Shown here piece after piece: positions 1 to 11,053 of a stretch of DNA of 64,000 nt. The position numbers and the translations under genes were made by a program. Source of the stretch: JAENWD01 sp963837165 (GTDB taxonomy: Bacteria > Acidobacteriota > Vicinamibacteria > Vicinamibacterales > JAENWD01); assembly GCA_963837165.1 (NCBI GenBank), contig CAWIMD010000004.1, positions 558,001 through 622,000 of the forward strand. The letters are read 5' to 3'. Under the pieces are notes generated by a model that was not told the DNA's origin, searched no databases, and saw nothing but the letters and a program-made list of their open reading frames with translations. Position 1 is the stretch's first letter. Each line of letters starts with the position of its first letter.

Positions 1-900
1 CTTGGCCAGCACCTGCCCCCGCTCCACGTCGTCTTTCTCCACGCCCCGCAGCAGCACCCCGATGTTGTCCCCCGCCACTCCTTCGTCGAGCAGCTTCCGG
101 AACATCTCCACGCCCGTCACCACTTTCTTCACCGTCGGCCGGAAGCCCACGATCTCGACCTCCTCGCCCACTTTCACCTTCCCCCGGTCCACCCGCCCCG
201 TCACCACCGTCCCGCGGCCCGAGATCGAGAACACGTCCTCGATCGGCATCAGGAACGGCTTGTCCACTTCCCGCAGCGGCAGCGGCACGTAGCTGTCCAG
301 CGCCTCCATCAGCTTCAGGATGCTCTCCACCCCCGCTGCGTCCCCGTTCAACGCCCCCAGCGCGCTCACCCGCACCACCGGCACGTCGTCGCCCGGGAAC
401 CCATACGTCTTCAGCAGGTCCCGGACCTCCAGCTCCACCAGGTCCAGCAGCTCCGGGTCGTCCACCGCGTCCACCTTGTTCAGCGCCACCACCAGGCACG
501 GCACGTCCACCTGCCGCGCCAGCAGCACGTGCTCCCGCGTCTGCGGCATCGGCCCGTCCACCGCGCTCACCACCAGGATCCCGCCGTCCATCTGCGCCGC
601 CCCGGTGATCATGTTCTTGATGTAGTCGGCGTGCCCCGGGCAGTCCACGTGCGCGTAGTGCCGGTTCGGCGTCGAATACTCCACGTGCGACGTCGCAATC
701 GTCAGGATCTTCGTCGCATCCCGCCGCCCCTGCGACTCGCTCGCCTTCGCCACCTCGTCATACGGCACGAACTTCGCCCACCCCTTGTCCGCCGCCACCT
801 TCGTCAGCGCCGCCGTCAGCGTCGTCTTCCCGTGGTCGATGTGCCCAATCGTCCCCACGTTCACGTGCGGCTTGGACCGATCAAACTTTTCCTTCGCCAT
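1..900 (-). CDS. tuf: Elongation factor Tu, first copy, 3' end cut by window edge
   Basis: EF-Tu is the GTPase that delivers aminoacyl-tRNA to the ribosome. The ATG is at 900-898 and the frame runs open to base 1, giving residues 1-300 of an expected 399; the last part of domain II and domain III lie outside the window. The G1 motif GHIDHGKT is at residues 19-26. It is the last visible gene of the rpsL-rpsG-fusA-tuf operon, 92 nt after fusA. It matches the second tuf (25651-26850) at 896 of 900 bases, with differences only at 43, 46, 124 and 217; those I translated are synonymous. The 5' 683 bases are identical, which points to gene conversion between the copies. Confidence 0.98.
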   Translation of the reverse strand, partial: MAKEKFDRSKPHVNVGTIGHIDHGKTTLTAALTKVAADKGWAKFVPYDEVAKASESQGRRDATKILTIATSHVEYSTPNRHYAHVDCPGHADYIKNMITGAAQMDGGILVVSAVDGPMPQTREHVLLARQVDVPCLVVALNKVDAVDDPELLDLVELEVRDLLKTYGFPGDDVPVVRVSALGALNGDAAGVESILKLMEALDSYVPLPLREVDKPFLMPIEDVFSISGRGTVVTGRVDRGKVKVGEEVEIVGFRPTVKKVVTGVEMFRKLLDEGVAGDNIGVLLRGVEKDDVERGQVLAK

Positions 901-919
901 GTGCGCTGCTCCGATAATC

Positions 920-939
920 GGCCGAACTGAAGTTCGGCC
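920..939 (-). other. Perfect 8-bp hairpin in fusA-tuf gap
   Basis: GGCCGAAC at 920-927 pairs with GTTCGGCC at 932-939 across a 4-nt loop, 19 nt upstream of the tuf ATG. No T-run follows on the minus strand, so it is not a typical terminator. A related GGCCGAACT motif precedes fusA (3151-3169) and follows rpsL (3717-3725). It could be an mRNA processing or stability element; the role is inferred. Confidence 0.5.
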
Positions 940-955
940 CCACGAACTATTCAAG

Positions 956-991
956 AACTCCGCAATCCGCGATCCGCAAGCCGCAATGCGG
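956..991. repeat. Degenerate heptamer array (AATCCGC type) after fusA stop
   Basis: Five 7-bp units are visible: ACTCCGC, AATCCGC, GATCCGC, AAGCCGC and AATGCGG. The array starts directly after the fusA stop codon (993-995 on the minus strand). It belongs to the same class as the arrays at 3675, 23784, 24314, 25333, 25609, 49251 and 63731. Confidence 0.6.
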
Positions 992-992
992 A

Positions 993-3134
<2,142 letters not shown>

Positions 3135-3188
3135 TGCGAATCACTCGAGCGGCCGAACTGACTGCGGCCCTGCGTACTGTCTACGTGC

Positions 3189-3662
3189 CTACCAGCGATA
3201 GTGGGCGAACGCCTTGTTCGCCTCGGCCATCCGGTGCGTATCCTCGCGCTTCTTCACCGCGCCGCCGCGCAGGTTCGAGGCGTCGAGCAGCTCGTTGGCC
3301 AGCTTCTCCTGCATCGTCTTGCCGTCGCCCCGCGAGCGCGCGTGGCCAACCAGCCAGCGGATGCTCAGCGAGAGCCGCCGGTTCGGGTTGACCTCGATCG
3401 GCACCTGGTAGTTGCTCCCGCCGACGCGACGCGACTTCACCTCGAGGCTGGGCTTCACGTTGTCGACGGCCTTCTTGAACACCTTCATCGGGTCGTCGCC
3501 CGTGCGCTCTTTGATGATGTCGAGGCTCTGGTACAGGATGCGCTGGGCCACGCTCCGCTTGCCATCCCGCATGACCGTGCTCACGAACTTGGTCAACAGG
3601 GAGCTGGCATAGATCGGATCCGGCGGGGGCTCGCGCTTCGGGATTTCTCGTCTACGTGGCAT
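3189..3662 (-). CDS. rpsG: Small ribosomal subunit protein uS7
   Basis: uS7 nucleates assembly of the 30S head and lies at the mRNA exit channel. The 157 residues begin MPRRREIPKRE, and the conserved stretch with KVFKKAVDNVKPSLEVKSRRVGG is evident inside; the length is typical. The gene is second in the str operon. The gap to rpsL (3663-3724) is filled almost wholly by a heptamer repeat array, leaving an AAGG ribosome-binding element about 9 nt before the ATG. Confidence 0.97.
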   Translation of the reverse strand: MPRRREIPKREPPPDPIYASSLLTKFVSTVMRDGKRSVAQRILYQSLDIIKERTGDDPMKVFKKAVDNVKPSLEVKSRRVGGSNYQVPIEVNPNRRLSLSIRWLVGHARSRGDGKTMQEKLANELLDASNLRGGAVKKREDTHRMAEANKAFAHYRW

Positions 3663-3674
3663 GTCTCGTACCTT

Positions 3675-3716
<42 letters not shown>

Positions 3717-3724
3717 AGTTCGGC

Positions 3725-4099
3725 CTACGCCTTGGGCCGCTTCGCGCCGTACTTGGACCGGCCCTGCTTCCGGCCCTGGACGCCGACCGCGTCGAGCGTG
3801 CCGCGGACGACGTGGTAGCGCACGCCAGGCAGGTCCTTCACGCGGCCGCCGCGGATGAGCACCAGCGAGTGCTCCTGCAGGTTGTGCCCGACGCCGGGGA
3901 TGTAGGTCGTCACCTCGATGCCGTTCGTCAGCCGCACGCGCGCCACCTTGCGGAGCGCCGAGTTCGGCTTCTTCGGCGTCTGGGTGAAGACGCGCACGCA
4001 GACACCGCGCTTCTGCGGGCTGTCCTGCAGCGCAGGGCTCTTGGTCTTGATCTCAATCTTCTCGCGACCCTTGCGAACGAGCTGGCTGATCGTCGGCAC
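3725..4099 (-). CDS. rpsL: Small ribosomal subunit protein uS12
   Basis: uS12 is the decoding-centre protein of the 30S subunit and the classical streptomycin-response protein. I chose the GTG at 4099-4097 because it gives 124 residues beginning V(M)PTISQLVRKGR, exactly the E. coli length; a longer in-frame extension to 4216 has no family support. GGGAGG and GGAG lie just upstream of the GTG. TPKKPNSALRK and GGRVKDLPGVRYH are intact, including the lysines whose mutation usually gives streptomycin resistance. It is the first gene of the str operon, behind a leader of about 320 nt. Confidence 0.96.
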   Translation of the reverse strand: MPTISQLVRKGREKIEIKTKSPALQDSPQKRGVCVRVFTQTPKKPNSALRKVARVRLTNGIEVTTYIPGVGHNLQEHSLVLIRGGRVKDLPGVRYHVVRGTLDAVGVQGRKQGRSKYGAKRPKA

Positions 4100-4418
4100 A
4101 GTGACTCCAGGCCTCCCGGGCGCACGGCCCGATGGCACTGCCGGCACGGCGCCCGGGTGCGGGCGCCGGCCTTCGCTTGCGGACATCACGACCGTCCCGA
4201 TGGCAAGCCCGGCCACCGGACGGCGTCTCCGGCCTAAGAGCCTCGCGGCTCGGCGCCAGAAACTTCGGTCACCCTATGTGTTGAATTGCCCGGCACGACT
4301 CCGCGGCGACAGACGCCGGGGGGCCCGGGCACTCGAAGACGCCTCGCGGCTCGGGGGCCACCCGCGTCTTCCTGCGTCAGGACCGCTCCCAGATAGGGTT
4401 TCCTGGAAGCGACAGAAC
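4100..4418 (-). other. Long 5' leader of the str operon
   Basis: This is the stretch between the predicted transcription start (about 4418) and the rpsL GTG. It contains no credible gene. An 8-bp inverted repeat, GAAGACGC at 4335-4342 and GCGTCTTC at 4364-4371, encloses a G/C-rich loop. A 14-bp direct repeat GCCTCGCGGCTCGG occurs near 4240 and 4341. About 320 nt is long for a ribosomal-protein leader, so autoregulation by a ribosomal protein is possible but only inferred. Confidence 0.4.
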
Positions 4419-4424
4419 CTGACG

Positions 4425-4454
4425 AGCATACCTAAAACTGACCAGTTCGGTCAA
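4425..4454 (-). promoter_or_regulatory. Sigma70-like promoter of the str operon
   Basis: On the minus strand, -35 TTGACC (4454-4449) and -10 TATGCT (4430-4425) are separated by 18 nt. The site lies in the gap between the PEGA-PDZ gene stop (4486) and rpsL, facing rpsL. The predicted start is near 4418. Confidence 0.7.
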
Positions 4455-4485
4455 GACCTCGCCGGCAGCGAAGCAACGGTAAAGG

Positions 4486-6604
4486 CTACTTCAGACGCGC
4501 GAGGGCGCGGGTCGCCAGCATCTTCACGAGAGGCCCGTCCTGGGAGAGCCGCCCGTCGGCCTGGCTGGCGGCCGTGTACGACCGGAGCGCGCCCGCCCGG
4601 TCGCCGGCCCGCTCGGCGGCCTCGCCCCGCAGGAAGTCCAGCGTGCCCTTGGACACACCGGGGCCGGCCGGCAGGCTGGCCTTTTCGAGCACGCCCTGGG
4701 CGCCGGTGGCATCCCCGGCCCTGAGGAGCGCCGCCCCCAGGTTCAGCTGGAGGGCGGGCTGTTCGGCCGCAGGCGCCGAGGACAGACGTGACCGCAGGAT
4801 GGCCACCAACGCGCTGGCCGGCATGAAGCGGTCCGTGCCCGCCGACAGGACGGGCACCCGCTGGATGGCCGCCGAGACGGGGCGCGTGGCCCCGCCGGGC
4901 GACCGGACCACGAGCGAGACCTTGTCGGTGGGCTGGTGCGCCGCAAGGCGGTTCTCGAAGTCCGACACGCTGGTCACGGCCTGGCCGTCCAGCGATTCGA
5001 TGATCTCCCCGGGCTTCAGTCCGGCCTGGGCGCCCGGCCTGCCGTCTTCGACGTCCAGGAGGACGGCCCCGTTCACGTCGAGCACGTCCACAGTGGTGAC
5101 GCCGATGGAGCCCCGGGTCAGGACGATTGGGGCGTCGAAGCGGTTCAGGGCCTGGCTGACACTGGCGGCCTGGTCGAGCGCCACGGTGAGCACGTCGGGG
5201 ACGGCGGCGCCGGGGACCTCCATCGCGATCTGCATCTCGGTCCCGCCGGGTGTCGTGGGCCGGATCCAGGCAATGCCCTGCGCATCGAAGGCGTCGGCGA
5301 GCTGCTGCAGACGGCCGCGGCGGTCACCGGGCGGCAGGTCGAACTGCCCGGGCGCCAGGCCGAACCACTCGTCGTTCACGGGAGTGTCCTGGACCGCCTT
5401 CCTGGCGGCCTCCGTCGGCGGCGCGTAGAGGAGCACGTTCCGGGTGCCGGCGAACGCCTTCTCGACGGCCAGCCGGACATCGGCGCCCGGCGCGGCCGGC
5501 GCCGGCAGCAGGGCGAAGGCGGGGCGAACCCGGCCCCGCACGGTCACCGAGGCGCCCGACTCGAGCTTCACCCGCTCGATGCCCCGTCCGGCGGCCCCTC
5601 TGAACTCCACGATGTGATCGCCGGCGCAGACGCCATCCAGCGTCACCGGCGCGGTGCCCTTCGACTCCCCGTCCAGCCAGACGGTGGCGCCCGCCGGCTC
5701 ACTATCGATGGCCAGCGTGCCGACCGACGCCTTCAGGACCACCGGGTCGAGCATCACGTCGCTGAGGCCCTCGACCGTGACCTGCCGGTGCTCCGTGCCG
5801 TAGCAGGGCCGCCGCAGCTCGATGTCGAGGACGCCGGTTCCCAGACCGGTGACCGCCAGGGGCTGCGACAGCTGGTCGGGGGGAACGCCGAGCTGCGGCC
5901 GGAAGGCCCGTCAGCGACGGCGCGAGGGGACCGCTGGCCGTCGCGCCCTTGGGGGCGCCGTTCACCGCGACCTCGACATCCGGCGGCGAGGTCACCACCG
6001 TCAGCACCGTGGACACGCGCTCGAGCGTCAGCCGCAGCGGCACGCTCTGCCCGGCGGTGATGACCAGGGGCTGATCGATCGACCGGTACCCGGGGCGGCT
6101 CACGGTCAGCGTATGCGCGCCCGAGGCGAGCCCGACCTTGCCACCGGCCGCATTGGCGGGAGCCCCGTCCACGAGCACCGTCACGTCGCCCGGATCGGTC
6201 GAGAGCTCGACGGTGCCGATCGTGGTCGCCTTCACCTCGTCGAGCAGCGCGACGATGCGCGGCGAAACGCCCTCGCCGAGCTGAAAGCTCGGGTCGATCG
6301 CCAGCAGGGATCGGAAGTCCGCCGAGGCGCCGTCGCGGTTGCCGATGCCGAACCGGGCGCGCGCGCGCATCTCGTAGGCCGACACGAGCGCCTTGCGCGA
6401 CGCCTGGTCGCGCGCCGCGGTCAGCTCGAGGCCGGCAATGGCGCGATCGAGGAGCGGGATCGCCTGCTCGTACTCGAGCGCGTCGAACAGCTGGCGCGCC
6501 TGGCCGAGCTCGGGCGGCTCGGCCTGCCGCGCGCCGAGCCGCACGTCCAGCGCGGCGACGGCCACCAGGACCACGATCGCCGCCGCGCGCGCGATGCGGC
6601 GCAC
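4486..6604 (-). pseudogene. PEGA-repeat / PDZ exported protein interrupted by a one-base frameshift
   Basis: Two minus-strand reading frames join into one protein of about 705 residues. The upstream part starts at GTG 6604-6602, 1 nt after the preceding stop. It begins with an Arg-rich, hydrophobic signal-like segment (RRIARAAAIVVLVAVAALDV), then a TPR-like helical region and PEGA repeats. It runs out of frame downstream of 5913. The second frame continues with PEGA-like sequence (LDIELRRPCYGTEHR), two more PEGA-type segments, a PDZ domain (PGEIIESLDGQ) and a C-terminal helical repeat. The span of 2119 nt is 3n+1. A G6 run at 5878-5883 is a likely place for one extra base. It closes the phospho-signalling operon. 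A sequencing error is as likely as true decay. Confidence 0.75.
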
Positions 6605-6605
6605 G

Positions 6606-8102
6606 CTACTGGTAGATGAGCACACGTCCAAGGGAATCGTCATAGACGTACAACCGCGCCGCCTGGTCGAGGGCGAGCGCCTGGCCGTTCTTGAAGGCAC
6701 TGGAAGCGTCGGGCGTGAAGGAGACCAGGAGCTTGCCGCCTGGGGCGAACACGAGCACCTTGTCGCGATCGAGCACGTACACGTCATCGAACATGTCGAA
6801 GCACACGTCCGAGGGGGAGCTCATCTCGTAGCCGGTGCCGCGCTGCGACACGCGCCACAGGACCTTGCCCGTGCGGTCGGTCACGCTCACGCCCTTCTGG
6901 TCGGTGTCGAGCAGCGCCACCTCGTCGGAGAGGCTCACCGAGACGCGGCCGATGCGGCCCGACGCGAAGGCCGCCAGGAACTGGCCCGAGGCGTTGAACC
7001 GGTAGGCGCCGCGGAGGTCGTGGTCGGCGACGACGAACTCTCCGGTCGAGAGCGCGCCGCCGGCGCTGATGTCCTGCAGCAGCTTGGGGCCGCCGGTCGT
7101 GTTGGCGGTCAGCGCCAGGCGCTGCATGCCGCGGTCGGTCTCGCGCAGGATGATCGTCCGCTCGAACACGATGATGCGGCCGCGCGAATCGAAGACGAAC
7201 TGGCGCGGCTCGGTGGCGGGCGCCTGCCGGCTCACCGCGCCCTTGTCGTCGAGGATGAGGATGCCCGCCCTGGTCGCCAGCCCCAGCTTGCCGTCGGGCC
7301 CCATCGCGATGGACTCGACGTCCCGGAACTTGCCCCCCTGTCCCGCCAGGCTGCGTCCCGAGGACGCGAAGGAGGGCTCGGCGGGGGGCCGCACGTACAG
7401 GCGGTAGAGGGTGGTGTTCCACGCCTCGGCGATCGTCGCCTCGTCGCCCGACGGGAAGCCGCGGACGACGCGCTGCAGCGAGCGCATCGCTTCCCTGGGC
7501 TCGCCGCCGCTCACGAGCAGCCGCGATTCGAGCAGGGCCGCGCGCGCCGCCCAGTTCGCCCGGGGGTACTGGAGCGACACGTCCCGCAGCCGATCGAGCG
7601 CCTGGTCCATGTGCCCGGCGCGCCGGTCCACCTCGGCCCCGTAGTAGAGCGCCGGCGCCACCGCGTCGCTCGACGGGAACAGGCGCGGCACGCGATCGAA
7701 GCTGGCCAGCGCCGAGTCGAGCCCGGCCGGCGTCTGGTCGATTTCCATCGTCGCCCGCCCCATCACGATGTAGCCCATGGGAGCGGAATCCGACGTCGCG
7801 TACTTCTTGATCAGGGCATCGGCCGTCGAACGCGCCGAGATCGGGTCCCGCTGGATTTCCAGCTGGTACTGCGCGATGGCCAGCATGGCATCGTCGGCCA
7901 CGGTGGACGTCGCGTACCCTTCGGCCACCGTCTGGAAGTCCTTGAGCGCCTCGGCATACCGGCCGGCCCGGTAGAACTCCTGGCCGCTCTCGAGCTGGCG
8001 GTGCGCCTGCTCTTCCACGTTGGCCTGCCCGTGGAGCACCGCGACGCCGCCGCCGCACGCGGCCAGCGCCAGCAGCGCCCCTCGTAGTCGTCGTCCCATC
8101 AT
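6606..8102 (-). CDS. TPR and beta-propeller (NHL-like) lipoprotein
   Basis: A 498-residue exported protein. The ATG at 8102-8100 overlaps the kinase stop as ATGA. A basic N-terminus is followed by a hydrophobic stretch ending in the lipobox-like LAAC (Cys16), so it is probably a periplasmic lipoprotein. Residues of about 30-220 form TPR-like helices of the tol-pal/YbgF kind (GQEFYRAGRYAEALKDFQ). The C-terminal half has repeated beta-strand segments ending in phrases such as DVCFDMFDDVYVLDRD, typical of NHL or six-bladed propellers. Coupling to the kinase and PEGA genes suggests an extracytoplasmic partner of that signalling system. The precise function is unknown. Confidence 0.8.
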   Translation of the reverse strand: MMGRRLRGALLALAACGGGVAVLHGQANVEEQAHRQLESGQEFYRAGRYAEALKDFQTVAEGYATSTVADDAMLAIAQYQLEIQRDPISARSTADALIKKYATSDSAPMGYIVMGRATMEIDQTPAGLDSALASFDRVPRLFPSSDAVAPALYYGAEVDRRAGHMDQALDRLRDVSLQYPRANWAARAALLESRLLVSGGEPREAMRSLQRVVRGFPSGDEATIAEAWNTTLYRLYVRPPAEPSFASSGRSLAGQGGKFRDVESIAMGPDGKLGLATRAGILILDDKGAVSRQAPATEPRQFVFDSRGRIIVFERTIILRETDRGMQRLALTANTTGGPKLLQDISAGGALSTGEFVVADHDLRGAYRFNASGQFLAAFASGRIGRVSVSLSDEVALLDTDQKGVSVTDRTGKVLWRVSQRGTGYEMSSPSDVCFDMFDDVYVLDRDKVLVFAPGGKLLVSFTPDASSAFKNGQALALDQAARLYVYDDSLGRVLIYQ

Positions 8103-9901
8103 CGAATCACTTCCGTGTGGGTCTGTCCGGCGGCGATCGCCACGCGCGCCGACTTGCCGTCGCCCTCGGGGCACTTCATCTGGACCTCGTAGGACCCGGC
8201 GGCCAGCGGCAGCTCGTTCAGGGGCGGATAGCCGAAGTCACGGCCGCCGATCACCACCTTGCAGGTCTCGAGCGTCGTGCGGAGCGTCAGCCGCCCGAGG
8301 GGCGGCGCGTCGGCGCTGACCCGGCTGCCGGACGCCCCGTCCACCTTCACGGCCGTATCGAGCAGGTACTCCGGCGCGCGCAGGCGCAGCGTCCGCGCCG
8401 AGTCGAGGTTGAGCTCGTGATGGGAGGCCGACGACGAGATCCTCTTCGACCCGTCCCAGACCTCGAACGCGTAGCTGCCGTTCAACTGGACGGCAATGCC
8501 GGTCGGCTCCACCTCGAGCTTCACGAGCACCACGCCGTCACTCACCTGCGACGCCGACGGCCGCACGTCGAGTGCCTTGTAGCCCCGCTTGGCCAGGCGC
8601 ACGCGGCCGTCGCGCAGGTCGGCCAGCGACACGTCGGCCGGGGTCAGCCCCGCGTCCTGGCCGGCAACCAGAATGCGTGCGCCTTCCGGCTCCGAGACGA
8701 GCTTCACGTGCTCACCCGCGACGGCTGCGCCGGGCGAGGGGGCGGCGGGCGCAGCCGGAGGCACGGCGGGCGTGCCGCCTGCGGCCGGCACCGGCGTCGC
8801 GCCGGTCGGCGAGCTCGAACCGCGTCCCGTCAGGGCGATCGCCACGGCCACGGCGGCCAGGCCCAGGCCGGCCACCGCGAGCCAGGTGGACGTGCGGCCG
8901 CCCTTCACGATCACGGTGTGCGGCGTCGTCCCCGCGCCCGGCGTGAGCGCCGCCTGGCCGGCCGGCTCGTGCGGCGTCGGGGGAGTCGCGGCAGTGGCGG
9001 TGCCGGCCTGATTGGTCCCGCTCGGGATGAAGATGGTCTGGGCCAGATCCTCGCGATCGGCCGTCACCGTGTCCGACCCGCGCTCGGCCGACAGGCGCAG
9101 CAGCCTGAGCTCGGCGCCGAAATCGCCGGCGTGCGGGAAGCGGCGCGCCGGCTCCTTCGCCAGCGACTTCATCACGGCGGCCACGAGAGGCGCCGGCAGA
9201 TCGGTCACCCACTTGGTGATCGGCTGCGGCTCCTCGTTGACGATCTTCATCATCACGACCGTCGGCGACTCGCCCTCGAACGGCCGATGGTTGCTCAGCA
9301 GCTCGTAGAGCACGACGCCGGCGGCGAAGATGTCGGCGCGGCCGTCCACCTCGCGGCCCGACACCTGCTCGGGCGCCATGTAGAACGCGCTGCCGAGCAC
9401 GCTGCCGGCGCTCGTCATCGTCGAGGCGGCGATCTTCGCGATGCCGAAGTCGAGGAGCTTGACGGTGCCGTCGTCGAGCAGCCAGATGTTGGCCGGCTTC
9501 ACGTCGCGGTGAACGATGCCCTGCTCGTGGGCGTAGTGGAGCCCGGTCAGCAGCTGGGTGACGATATCGAGCTTCTGCACGAGCGACAGCGGCGGACCGG
9601 CCTGCATCCGCTGCGAGAGGCTCTGGCCGCGCAGGAACTCCATCGAGATGTACGGCGTGCCGTTGTCCTCGGCGAACTCGAAGATCGTGACGATGTTCCG
9701 GTGCTGCAGGCGGGCCGACGCGCGGGCCTCGCGGTAGAAGCGGGAGCGCGCGGACTCCTCGGCCGTGAAGTCGCCGGCCATCACCTTGATGGCGACCTCC
9801 CGGTCCAGCACCGGATCGCGCCCGCGGTACAGCACGCCCATCCCGCCGCGGCCAACGCGTTCGATGACCTCGTATCGACCGATCGTCCGTGGTGTCTCCA
9901 C
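8099..9901 (-). CDS. Transmembrane Ser/Thr protein kinase with PEGA repeats
   Basis: A PknB-type kinase of 600 residues starting at GTG 9901, with GGGAG 6 nt upstream. The catalytic domain covers about residues 9-270: glycine loop GRGGMG (17-22), catalytic Lys39, HRDVKPAN with Asp133 and Asn138, DFG at 151-153, and an APE motif. A juxtamembrane Thr/Pro-rich linker leads to one membrane helix (about 340-359). The outer region of about 200 residues holds PEGA-type beta repeats rather than the PASTA repeats of firmicute and actinobacterial PknB. Acidic-residue and threonine patches in the linker are possible phosphosites. It sits between two FHA genes and the TPR lipoprotein, so it probably senses an envelope ligand and phosphorylates FHA partners. 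Confidence 0.93.
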   Translation of the reverse strand: METPRTIGRYEVIERVGRGGMGVLYRGRDPVLDREVAIKVMAGDFTAEESARSRFYREARASARLQHRNIVTIFEFAEDNGTPYISMEFLRGQSLSQRMQAGPPLSLVQKLDIVTQLLTGLHYAHEQGIVHRDVKPANIWLLDDGTVKLLDFGIAKIAASTMTSAGSVLGSAFYMAPEQVSGREVDGRADIFAAGVVLYELLSNHRPFEGESPTVVMMKIVNEEPQPITKWVTDLPAPLVAAVMKSLAKEPARRFPHAGDFGAELRLLRLSAERGSDTVTADREDLAQTIFIPSGTNQAGTATAATPPTPHEPAGQAALTPGAGTTPHTVIVKGGRTSTWLAVAGLGLAAVAVAIALTGRGSSSPTGATPVPAAGGTPAVPPAAPAAPSPGAAVAGEHVKLVSEPEGARILVAGQDAGLTPADVSLADLRDGRVRLAKRGYKALDVRPSASQVSDGVVLVKLEVEPTGIAVQLNGSYAFEVWDGSKRISSSASHHELNLDSARTLRLRAPEYLLDTAVKVDGASGSRVSADAPPLGRLTLRTTLETCKVVIGGRDFGYPPLNELPLAAGSYEVQMKCPEGDGKSARVAIAAGQTHTEVIR

Positions 9902-9912
9902 CTACGACTCCC

Positions 9913-10245
9913 TCACTCGAGCGGCGTGTCGTCGAAGATCAGCCGGTAGGGGCCGATCATGACGGGCACGCCCGCCTGCAGTTCCACGCGGTCCACACGC
10001 CGCGACTCGATCCACGTCCCGTTCTGGCTGCCGAGATCGACGAGCACCCATCGCTCGTCCTCCCACCGCACCTCGGCGTGAAATCTCGACACCAGGCGGT
10101 CCGGGTCGTCGAGCAGCAAGTCGTTCCCGGCACCGCGCCCGATCGACAGGCCCCGGCTGCCCAACTCCACGGCGCGCTGCACCGCGTCGTTCCGGAACAC
10201 CAGGATCCGTGCGCCGGCGACCGCCCTAGGCCTGGGACTGGTCAT
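9913..10245 (-). CDS. Small FHA-domain protein
   Basis: The ATG at 10245 (MTSPRPRAVAG) gives 110 residues, almost entirely one forkhead-associated domain that binds phosphothreonine. The glycine-arginine start of the fold (LSIGRGAGNDLLL), the VSRFHAEV strand and the GSQNGTW turn are all present. The start overlaps the end of the preceding membrane FHA gene by 20 nt, and the PEGA kinase begins 11 nt downstream. Likely role: an adaptor that binds phosphorylated kinase or substrate. Confidence 0.88.
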   Translation of the reverse strand: MTSPRPRAVAGARILVFRNDAVQRAVELGSRGLSIGRGAGNDLLLDDPDRLVSRFHAEVRWEDERWVLVDLGSQNGTWIESRRVDRVELQAGVPVMIGPYRLIFDDTPLE

Positions 10246-11053
10246 CGCGTTCGAGCGCCCGCGCCGTGGTCCGCGCAATCAGCGACGCCACCATCAGCCC
10301 CGCGACGATCGCCGCGAGCAGCGGGGCCGCCAGCATCCGGGCGAGGACGCCGCCCGGCACCGGTCCGGACACGCTCGTGAACCAGTTCAGCATCGGGACC
10401 ACGGCAATCAGGAACACCACGATGGCGAGGAGCATCCCCTGTCCGAGCACACGCAGCCCCCACGGGCTCGCCAGCAGGTCGCGCACGCCGAATCCCACCG
10501 CGGGGGCGGACCGCGGCCCGGCGCCGGCGGTCCGCAGGTGATCGGACGTCCGGATGGTGGCCTCCCCGGCATCCCTCGGCCGCGGCACGGCGCTCGCTGG
10601 CAGAATGCCGGACGGCGTGGACGACAGCGGGCCGGACGGCGTGGACGACAGGGCGACGGGCACGGGCACGACACGCGTGCGGTCGTCCTCGAAGCCGTCC
10701 TTCACCTGCACGCCTTCCACGGGACGCGGTGCCACCGACCGGAGCGCCTGGCCCGCGGGCTCCGACGGCGCGTCGTCGATGAACCGGACGGCGAGATGCG
10801 CGATCTCGACGAGATCTCCGGGCGAGAGCTGCGCTTCCTGCACCGGACGCCCGTTGAGGCGGACGCCGTTGCGGCTGTCGAGGTCCCGGACGACCAGGCC
10901 GCGCGGCGTGACGAGGAACTCGGCGTGCCGCCGCGACAGGCGCGGATCGGCGTCCGAGACGTCACAGCCGGGATCCCGGCCGACGACGATGCGCTCGCGC
11001 AGGACGAGGTCGCGCTCGGTGCGCCCGTCGTCCAGCACCAGGCGGCGGCTCAC
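10226..11053 (-). CDS. FHA-domain protein with C-terminal membrane helices
   Basis: The GTG at 11053-11051 overlaps the upstream kinase stop as GTGA, giving 275 residues. The FHA domain covers about residues 1-95 (RIVVGRDPGCDV, LSRRHAEF, DSRNGVRLNG). A Pro/Ser-rich linker follows, then two hydrophobic segments near the C-terminus (GMLLAIVVFLIAVVPML and a second Ala/Leu-rich helix). It is probably a membrane-anchored phosphothreonine reader docking near the kinases. The longer frame upstream of 11053 is only an out-of-frame shadow of the kinase gene. Confidence 0.86.
   Translation of the reverse strand: MSRRLVLDDGRTERDLVLRERIVVGRDPGCDVSDADPRLSRRHAEFLVTPRGLVVRDLDSRNGVRLNGRPVQEAQLSPGDLVEIAHLAVRFIDDAPSEPAGQALRSVAPRPVEGVQVKDGFEDDRTRVVPVPVALSSTPSGPLSSTPSGILPASAVPRPRDAGEATIRTSDHLRTAGAGPRSAPAVGFGVRDLLASPWGLRVLGQGMLLAIVVFLIAVVPMLNWFTSVSGPVPGGVLARMLAAPLLAAIVAGLMVASLIARTTARALERDDQSQA

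Noticed and set aside
4097..4216. N-terminal extension of rpsL
   Set aside because: The extra 39 residues are unlike uS12; the GTG at 4099 gives the exact family length and has a ribosome-binding site.
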